Source: Tamarix chinensis (taxonomy: Eukaryota; Streptophyta; Magnoliopsida; Caryophyllales; Tamaricaceae). From it: DNA of 64,000 bases. Within the stretch, counting starts at the first letter, position 1. Every line of letters begins with the position of its first letter. The DNA lies in assembly GCA_030549775.1 (NCBI GenBank), contig CM060178.1, positions 64,470,896 to 64,534,895 of the forward strand, written 5' to 3'. Below the pieces are notes generated by a model that did not search any database, was not told where the DNA came from, and was given only the letters and a program-made list of their open reading frames with translations. This document shows, in pieces, positions 55,651 to 64,000 of the stretch. A program made the translations under genes and the position numbers.

Positions 55651-58600
55651 AATATCTAGCATGAGTCAAGCTAATAGGATTGACTTGTAGCTACTCACAC
55701 AAAAAATGACAATCATGCTCAATGTGTTTTGTGTGCTCATGGAAGATAGTGGTATGGCCAATGTCGATAGCTTCTTGAGTATCACATTTAAGAGGCACTA
55801 GAGTGATAGAGATAATGGAAAGGTCATCCATTAACTGAATGAGCCATGCAAGATCATTTATACCTCTTCTCAAACGTTTGCTGAGGATAAAGTTGTAGTT
55901 TGTTACTTATTAGATGTCTAAGAAATGGGACTATGACATAGCATAATGTAAAAGCCACTGACACTTTGACGGGTGCAAGGGCAAGCTACCTAATTTAAAT
56001 CACAAAAGTCTTAAAGAGAAAACATGGTGTTGTCATTCATAAACAAACCTTGAGCTGGATCACAAGATATATATTTAAGAGTATGCATAGCAGCAACATA
56101 TTGAGGTTGTCTAGGGGAGCTCATAAATTGTCTTTGGTACTGGAAAACATGGTATAGATCAGGTCTAGTATGAGTCAGGCAATTCATTTTCCTAACCAAA
56201 CTTTGATACAAATATAGCTTATCTAGGAGAACACCATTAGTAGGACTAAGTTTAATATTAGTGGGAAAAGGAAAAAATGGTAGCTTTGGTAGTGCTACAT
56301 CAATATTCCTTAATTAGGTCAATACCCAACATTCATTGAGTAAGAACAACTCCATGAGGTTCTTGCAAAACTTCAATCCCTAGAAAATAGAGTAGACCTC
56401 TTAGGTCCTTAATTATGAATTCCTTATCGAGGAAGGCCTTTAAAGCTATGATCTCATTCATATCATCACTTGTCACCAATAGATCATCCCTATATACTGC
56501 TCAAAACATAAAGGAAGAATTAGTGTTTTTTAGAGAAAAGAGAGTAGTCATTCTTTGAGTTGAAATACGCTCTAGATTAAAGAGCTACATACATCTTATG
56601 GTACCATTGACGAGAGGCTTTCTTGATCCCATAAGGAGATTTACACAACTAATAGATTGTAGTAGCAATTGGAATATTGAATCCGGGAAGAGATTTCATG
56701 TAAATTTCCTCATAAAGCTCTCCATGCAAAGAAATGTTGTTAAAATAAAATTAGAAAGAGGGAAATGTATTTTAACAAAAGTGGTAATAAGGTTATGAAC
56801 TATTATCATTTTGACAACTGGAGAAAAGGTTTTAGTGAAGTCAATACCTTTCCTTTTTGTAAAGTTATGCACAACCAAATGTTCCTTGCACCTACTTTCT
56901 ATAAACCCATCAAGATGATATTTAACTTTGTACGCCCACTTGCAACTTATAGGTTTCTTACCTCGAGGAAACTCAACAAGTTCCCATGTGTCATTGGAAT
57001 TTAAGGCAACAAACTCCTTTTGCATGGCCTCTTGCCAAGTAGGATGTTCGGCAGCCTCCTCATAAGAAATAGATTCATGTATGTTATCAAGTGATGAAAT
57101 CAAGGATTAGTTATTTATGGTGAAGGCATTATGGCATATGTGGTATACTATAGTGTGAAGGCTAGATGAAAGGGCATTGGTGGCTATGTGAGGACATAGA
57201 GAGTTGAGTGTGGATGTACTGTTGCATACATAATTATGAAGATGAGAAGGTGGAACATGTGGTCGAGTTGACTTTTGAATAGGAACAACATAAAGTAAAG
57301 AGATGGATGTTTGTTGTGATGGTTATGGAGGTGTTTATTATGGTGTTGCTGAAATAAAGGAGGGTGAGGATGGATGAGAAGGTTCTGACCTAGTAAAAGG
57401 TGCAAAAGTAGGAGAAAAAAATATTAGGATCAAGAAGGGGTAAAGTGGAGTATGATGAATGCTTTTGTTCATGATAGGGAAATATGTCCTCATGAAAAAT
57501 AACATCTCTAGAAATGTGGATTTTATGATTAATTAGAATTATTACTTTATAATCTTTCTTTCCAAAAGGATAACCAAGAAACACACATGGGATGGATCTT
57601 GCCTAAAACTTAACTCTGTGAAAGGATGAATTTGACATATAAAACAAGCATCCAAATTCCCTAAGGTATGTATATTCAAGTTTATGATCAAATAGAATTT
57701 AAAACACAATCTCCCCAATATTTGAGGGGAAAATTGGATTGAAAAAGGAGAGCTATAGCTGTTTCTAAAAGATGCTTGTGTTTTCATTCAACTAATCCAT
57801 TTTGTTGAGGGGTATTAGGGCATGAGGTCTGATGTCAGATCCCATGTTCTTGAAAAATTTGACTAGCTTCATTTGAGGACTAATTCAAGGGCATTATCTA
57901 ATCTAATAGCCTTTAGTATTTTGTGGAATTGGGTTAGGATCATGCGGATGAATGTCTTGATGACAAGATAGGCATACCTCTTAGCTCAAATAAGATGATT
58001 CCAAGTGGTTCTACTATAATCATCAACAATGGTAAGAAAATATTTATGCCCTGAGTATGTTTGTGTGTGATAAGGGCCCCAAATGTCAAGATGGATATAA
58101 TCAAATGTATTTTTTACAAATAAAACTATGGGGAAATAGTAATCTATGTTGGCGTGCTTTGGGACACATGGATCATGTAAGAAAGAATTCACACCATCTT
58201 ATTTTATAAATGCTAAGTGATGTATTTTATACAATGAAAAATGACAAAGTCTATAATGCCATAGTTTAGCAATGTCTTTACAGGAAAAGGTATTTAAAGA
58301 AAAATTAGAACAATTCAACATGGTAGATGGAAAGGACAAGCTACTTGCAGGAAGATCATTATGAGTGGTGACTTGTTTGAGAGGATATGATTATGCATCC
58401 ACATGTAGTAGGTACAAACCACATGTAGCTTTTCCAATAACTAGTGGCTTCTTTAGTAAAGGGCCCTGCAAAGTAGCACTGCTATGAGGTGACATGATTG
58501 TTGTGTTGTGAGGTGAGTTTAGTGACTGATAGTAGGTTATATGTTAATTGGGTTACAAATAGGACATCATGCAAGATAAGAGAGTTGATAAGAGTAGCAA

Positions 58601-59556
58601 TTTTGCCATTGGTAGGGTAATATTATATGGATTTGGTAGCTTTATTGTGTCAATGAACATGATAAAAGGCACATATGATCACCAGCTCTAGAGTCAATAA
58701 TCCATGGTTTAGTGGGCTTAGAACATTGTATAAACTGATAACAAGTACAAGAATACATACTATAATTAGAAAGACATACAACATTACCTAAAAAATTAGC
58801 TTGAGATGTAAAGGAGGAAAGTACCTGTGAATTATAAGTGATGGCACAAGAGGAACCGTTAAGCATGTTTAGCAACTTCTGATATTGCTTGATTTGTCAC
58901 ATGAGCTATTAATTTCTTATCTCTAGTATTCTTGAAATTTGAAGAAAAACCATGAATTTTATAACATCAATCATTGGTATGTACAACTTTCTTACACTAA
59001 TCATAGAAGAAGTTTGGTTTCTTTCCTTTTTGAGATGATATGAAGGCTTGTAGCTTAGTGTTGAAAGAACTTGAACTCATCAAAGCTAAATTAATGAATA
59101 ATTGAGAAGAATTATTAGAAACCCCTCAATGCCTTTCTTCTTGAAGCAAAATTGAGTAAACTTCTACAAATGTTGACAATTTCTTTATCATTAAAATATC
59201 ACCTCAAATTGGAATGTAGATATCATTCAAGTTTAGTAAAAGTTGAAGGAACTTCTACTCATTAAAAAAATTTCTCCCATTTCCATTTTCTTCCACATGT
59301 GGAATCAAAAAACATATTTAAGGTCTGTATCTCATCCCTAATGTTCTTTACTTTAGTAAAGTTGGTTGTAATTTTTTTGCTACCTTGTGACACCTGTCTG
59401 AGATCTTATTACACTTGAAAGAGCTAAGTGCCAGAAGTTTGGCCAAATTGTGTAGTGAAATTATGCCATATCTCTTGAGTTGTATAAAAAAACATTACAC
59501 TTTCACTAATTTCTTTTGTTAGAGAATTTAATAACCATGATATGACCATGTCATTA
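55650..59556 (-). pseudogene. Second Ty1/copia gag-pol, degraded
   Basis: Read antisense from the right. Gag UBN2 segment NDMVISWLLNSLTKEISESV then TTQEIWHNFTTQFGQTSG (59,556-59,430). A zinc-knuckle region (KPNFFYD, stop, CKKVVHTND; about 59,010). Protease IIDSRAGDHM instead of DSGATDHM (about 58,690). Integrase [20 protein letters not shown] and [15 protein letters not shown] (58,110-57,990), then VFLGYPFGKKDYKVI..HISRDVIFHE (57,590-57,470). Reverse transcriptase EEAAEHPTWQEAMQKEFVAL and GFIESRCKEHLVVHNFTKRK (57,070-56,850), with the catalytic YVDD changed to YRDD (about 56,490). A YQSLVRKMNCLTHTRPDLYH segment (56,211-56,150) and RNase H LKCDTQEAIDIGHTTIFHEH (about 55,770). Stops and frameshifts are frequent. 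It differs from the copia at 38-42 kb. The gag N-terminus is missing because a TAATACCCC LTR-like sequence begins exactly at 59,557. Confidence 0.87.
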
Positions 59557-59760
59557 TTATAATACCCCAACCCTTTTATTTTATGATTAAAGAATAAAAT
59601 AATAAATTATTTAATAAAATTTAATTATATGTACCCTTTTAAATATAATGATGATGATGACAATAAAAATGATTCAAGGGCATAGTTATTGGAAACTAAT
59701 TTAATTAACTAACCTAAAATAAATTATGAATAAATTAAAATAATTTCTAAATTAATAAAA

Positions 59761-59801
<41 letters not shown>

Positions 59802-62010
59802 CCCTAAAACTCCCAAAAACCCAAAACACCCTACCACCTTATTTTTTTATTTTTTTCTTTTCTCCTTTCCTTTCTTTTTTTTTTCTTTCTTCCTTTTCTT
59901 CCTTTCTTTTCTTTTTCTCCTTCCTCGACTGACTAGGTTGTGATAAGAGGTGGCTCAATCCCCCTTTTCGCCCCTCTTCTTCTCTTCTTTTCTTTCCCCT
60001 AACCAACCTAATCCCTTCTATTTTTTTTCTCACCCCCAGGCAGTGGCCCAACTCATGTGCACACCCCCTTTTCCCATTCTATCCCTCTATTTTCCCTTCC
60101 TTTCCTTTTCTGTCCTCATCCCCTACCTTCTGCCTTCGCAACACTATAACTATGTAGCTCCCCCTTCCCTTCTCTCCCTCATTATTTCCTCTTTCAACCA
60201 TGTAAGGCATGCAGCTGGTGTGTCCCTTGCATGGTCCTCCTCCCCCATAAGCTCCCTCTCCCTCACTTTATCCCCTACCCCTGAAAATCTTCCCCTTATG
60301 TAGTAACACTAGCCTACAAATTGATCGGTAGCCACCAAATCCCCCTATCCTCTTCCTTTCCTTGTCCACTTCCTCCCTCCCCTATGCCTATAAAATCCCC
60401 TCCAATCTCTTCTTTCCTCTCCTTTTTCTTCCCAACTCCCTCACCTCCCTTACTCTCCTTGCCCAAGCAGACATAGCTGCCATCTCCACTCCCTCTCATC
60501 CTCTTCCCTTCATCACTTTCCATCCACTAAGCCACTTCCCTTCCTCTTCCTTTCCTCTCCCCATTCATGCAAAGTGGGAAGCTTTTGTACCTTGCTCCAC
60601 CACCAGCACTACCTGTGCCACCTCCACCGCTAGTCATACCTCCCTCCCTTCCTCCCCCTTTACTTAAGAAGATCCTCTACCATACTAACTCCTCCACCTC
60701 CCCCTTCTTTCCCCTCTTTTCTTCCTCTCGGGCACTACCGCCAATGTAAGATCACCACCATCACCACTGGCCACCTGTTTCAGAAAGCTCCACCACCCAA
60801 GACACCCTACTTTCTCTCCCTTTTACAACCCTAAAAATCCCTCCTTTACACCACCACCTCACCACCATTATGGCCACCACCACCACCCTCAATTGCATAA
60901 TCCTTTGTGGTTGCACCTTCTTCTCTCTTACTTGTTTAGCATATTTTATTTTTAATAACTTATTATTATTAGCATCATTATTATTATTATTATTATTATG
61001 GTTAAGAAAATAAGGAAAAGTAAAGAAAAAGATAGGAAGAAGTGAAATGACATAGTTGATTCTCTTATTATAGGTATTGAACCAATATTTTTCCTATGAG
61101 GAGGTCTAGGATTTCTTGCTTCAAATTTGGAGGCAACTAGGTAATGGGTTGTGCTATGAGTCTTATTTATGTGTTATGTGTAAAGATATGTGTATTGAAC
61201 TAATTGTGTGTGGTGCAGCTTGGCTTGCAGGTATCTAAGGTAATGGTATGAATGATTCTCGTTGTTGGTTGTATGTATGGATAAATCTTACTATGGGTGG
61301 ACATATGTTTGTGTACGATTAAATAATAACATATCTATGCCCATATGTATTAGGTGGGACTTGAGTGGCCTAAGGACATGAAAAAAAATAAAGAGGATGG
61401 AGAGAGTAAAGTGATATGTAAAAAATTTCCTAGCTATCCCATGAAATATGGTGGAGTAATGAAAAAGATAAATAATAATGTAAGGAGATTAGGGTAAAAA
61501 CTTGCATGAGGAGTGAGAGCCTTGTAACGGGGGTGTGTACTTTGTATGAGGGAAGATTAACATGGGGAAGTCTTGTTTGGAGGTTAATTGTGAGGAAGAA
61601 AGTGTGTTTTGGGTGGTTAGTGTACTTAGGGGAGTTTAAGTACATGGAATGATGGGAAGGTGTATGGGAGCATAAACTAGGGTTTTGAGGGAAGTAACCC
61701 TAAGAATATGGTGTAGTATGGGAAAGGTTGAGGAAGTTTGGTGAATAATAGAGTTAGGATTATGGGTGTACCACATGGAGGGTTTTCATGAAGTTTAGGT
61801 TGGTCAAGTGGTTGTAAGTTGGGAGTGTCCCTTAGTTTGTGCATGGAATGGATGTGTGTTACTTTGCAAATAAGATATAAGTAAAATACTGATCACTTAA
61901 AGTGGAAGATCATTGAGCCGAGTCCGGATGTAGGATATTTACGGGTTCACTGGTTATAATAGTGGCGATGTGCATTTTTCCTTGGAGTAGTTGCTCTAAT
62001 TTCTTATTTT
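59557..62010 (+). repeat. LTR-like dispersed repeat, copy 2
   Basis: Begins TATAATACCCCAACCC, a start typical of plant Ty3/gypsy LTRs. It contains a roughly 900-bp pyrimidine-rich segment (59,830-60,760) whose long frames are low-complexity Pro/Ser/Leu or Lys/Glu artefacts. Next are GAGGAGGTCTAGGATTTCTT (about 61,096) and CTGATCACTTAAAGTGGAAG (about 61,892), shared in order with 2,460-3,970. It interrupts copia 2 within gag, so it probably inserted later. I cannot fix the right edge or find the resumed gag. Confidence 0.5.
59757..59802. repeat. (TTA)n microsatellite
   Basis: About 15 uninterrupted ATT units. A shorter run occurs at about 60,962-61,000. Confidence 0.95.
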
Positions 62011-62014
62011 TGAT

Positions 62015-63149
62015 GGATTTATTTTAAAGTAATTTCTAAAGTAGCTATAGGAAAACATCATGTGAATAAACCACATTATTTGTGTATCTGGTGTTGTTGA
62101 TTTCACATCCATCGCCTCTTCTGTTAGCCTTCCCAGATACATACATATACCCATAAGTTAACTACACATGGGCAAATAGCATCAAAATTTCATAATAACT
62201 TTACGGGAAAGAAAATTTTTAGGCTTCCAGTTGAGAAGGGGAAACATGAGATCGTATTGTTGTTGTTGCAGCTCACGTTGTTGCCTTGCTTATGTTACTA
62301 TGGCTATTGTTGTTGGTTCTATTTATCTTATCTGGAAAAAGATAATATCTCTCAAACTTATTTGTAATATTTAAACTATTCTTCATCCATGTGGACTGCG
62401 TTACACATACCACTAAAAAAAATATGTTGAAAAAACATATAATAGCCCACACAATAGCAAGATATACAAAATTACGAGAAAAGATACCATGGAAAATATT
62501 CTCAATAGAGAATTAGAAAAAAATACCAATATTTCCTTAATACGGTAAATTTTCATCCTATTTAAATTTTAGGGACATATAATGGGTCATAAATTCAACC
62601 CAGTTCCACAAATACCAGGATAAACATCACTCATTTTAAATTTGGAATTACTAACCCCAATTCATATCATATGGGATTAACACAACCTTCATCTAGACCT
62701 ATTAACCTTGTTCAAAATCTTGAGGATAATTTTTTTCGGTTGAACCTTCAATGAAGAGAATTATCTGATTGTCTATCGCTTCATAATCACTTCAAAAGAT
62801 ATGATGAAAAAACATTTAAATCAGTTTATGATGGTGAGACATTTAAATCGATTTCTCTAAGCACTCCTCAATCAATTATTTGTTATTCTTCATCCATTCT
62901 CAATACATTATTATTTTTATTCATTATATGAAACAAAGATAATATAGGAGTTCATAGAAAAAGTTGGAAGATGAAAAGGTTGAAGGATATAATTTCGGAA
63001 CAAATTGGCCATAGTTCTAATTGTCCATATCTTGCACGTTAAAGCTACAATAGAAGCCCTCACACGTAGCAGATATAGTAGTTATGAGCTACATGATCAC
63101 AAGTAGTGAAAAGGTGGTACAGATGGTATATCTCTTACTTCAGGGATGT
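62015..63149. other. No gene seen
   Basis: AT-rich sequence without coding signal or recognised repeat family. Confidence 0.45.
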
Positions 63150-63151
63150 TA

Positions 63152-63443
63152 TTAGGTGCAAAGTGTATTGAGTATGGTGTAATCGTTCTTATAAATGTAT
63201 TATATTTTGGTGTACCTTTAATATTTTTCTAATTGTACATTTATAATTATAAATATTATATAATAAATTATAGGTACACTATAATTATATTCAATGCACA
63301 TCGGTATATTTTTTATACCTAAATAACATTGAGTATAACATAATTCATTATATATAGACTATAATTATATTTAAGGTATAACAAAAATATACTATGAAGT
63401 ACAGGTGCAGCTACCCCATATCTGGTGCAACCTTTGCACCTAA
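63152..63443. mobile_element. MITE with TA target duplication, 292 bp (Stowaway-like)
   Basis: Perfect 12-bp terminal inverted repeats TTAGGTGCAAAG / CTTTGCACCTAA are flanked by TA at 63,150-63,151 and 63,444-63,445. Inverted similarity extends inward (GGTGTACC.. / ..GGTATA, GGTGCA). It is AT-rich and noncoding. TA duplication and size fit the Tc1/mariner-derived Stowaway class, though the terminus is not the canonical CTCCCTCC type. Confidence 0.65.
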
Positions 63444-63449
63444 TAATTT

Positions 63450-64000
63450 GCCTTTGTGGAGACACCACAACTTGCATCCGTAGCAACATTCTAAGATATC
63501 AATTTCTCTCTATTCAGCACTACTCAATGACACACTAGTCACATTTGTGTGTTTAACATGACTTAAAGTAGCTTATAAGCTAACTTTTAATTTATTAAAG
63601 TTAACTCATTTTGATGGAAAAAAAAAGTGTTTGATAAGTAGTTTTTTCACTAACTTATAAGTTAGTTTTTGAAAATCTTTCAACTAGTTTTGAGAACCTC
63701 ATATTCCTAAAAAAAGAATTGATAGAGCCTTATAAAATAATAATTAGCACTAATGCTATATCAACCATGTTTTTTCACAACCATTTGCCCATGTGGGCCA
63801 TTGTGCGGTAAAAGTAAAACACTACTTGAGCAACTTATGATTTTTATTTTATCTAATGAACTATACTTTAAGTTAGTTGTTTTACCTTATTATTTTTAAA
63901 TCCTTATAACTTCATTATCTACAACTTAATTTTTAATATAAAATTAAATTTTATGAAATAAATCTTACCAACCCCACCTACATAATGGTCATTTTTGTTG
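63450..64000. other. Window edge, no gene seen
   Basis: Contains a self-complementary stretch (AGCTTATAAGCTAACTTTTA at about 63,571 and CTAACTTATAAGTTAG at about 63,651), possibly part of another small inverted-repeat element. Its termini are not definable. Confidence 0.4.

Noticed and set aside
59839..60749. Several 60-117-codon frames rich in Pro/Ser/Leu or Lys/Glu
   Set aside because: The DNA is a long pyrimidine-rich tract, so stops are rare by composition; no conserved motif appears.
63541..63700. Palindromic AGCTTATAAGCTAACTT region as a defined MITE
   Set aside because: Self-complementary words are present, but no termini or target duplication can be fixed before the window ends.
1..64000. 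CRISPR arrays, bacterial operons, rRNA genes
   Set aside because: The direct repeats seen are minisatellites, subterminal transposon repeats or microsatellites; the introns and element families are plant nuclear.

Overview
The window is nuclear DNA of a flowering plant. It is AT-rich, has spliceosomal introns with GT..AG borders, carries plant-type TTTAGGG repeats, and is built almost entirely from plant transposable-element families. I found no bacterial-type operons, CRISPR arrays, rRNA genes or functional tRNA genes, and no complete gene that I can name as an ordinary host gene. I cannot identify the species.

Layout, left to right. 1-6.3 kb: decayed Ty3/gypsy-type sequence (aspartic-protease fragment, LTR-like stretch, tandem repeats). 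6,291-13,541: a complete hAT element bounded by an 8-bp target duplication, with a dead transposase and two tandem-repeat arrays. 14.0-14.4 kb: an antisense Ty3/gypsy gag remnant. About 15,885-20,276: a left-truncated CACTA (En/Spm) element, with only the 3' exons of its TNP2 gene but an apparently intact 7-exon TnpA-type gene of 422 codons. 21,176-33,480: a full-length second CACTA element in the opposite gene orientation, with TNP2 and TnpA-type genes broken by frameshifts and stops, plus exon-like pieces that look captured from host genes. 36.8-37.0 kb: a tRNA-derived SINE. About 37,450-42,210: an antisense Ty1/copia element with one LTR and degraded gag-pol. 42,841-43,059: a Tourist-like MITE. 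43,231-51,868: a PIF/Harbinger element (DDE transposase and Myb/SANT gene, both decayed) that contains an ankyrin-repeat exon on the other strand. 52-55 kb: hairpin-like repeats, an interstitial telomeric tract and microsatellites. 55.5-59.56 kb: a second antisense copia pseudo-element whose gag is cut off at a TAATACCCC LTR-like sequence (59.56 to about 62 kb) related to the one at 2.4-4.0 kb. 63,152-63,443: a TA-flanked MITE.

How it fits together: the genes are transposition machinery. Each DNA transposon family shows its expected pair or single gene: TNP2 plus a TnpA-type DNA-binding protein for CACTA, a DDE protein plus a Myb/SANT protein for Harbinger, and one BED/RNase-H-like protein for hAT. 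Only the TnpA-type gene at 17.1-19.1 kb looks translatable end to end. The most informative features are the three element boundaries that can be read to the base, the captured exons inside the CACTA and Harbinger elements, and the interstitial telomeric tract.
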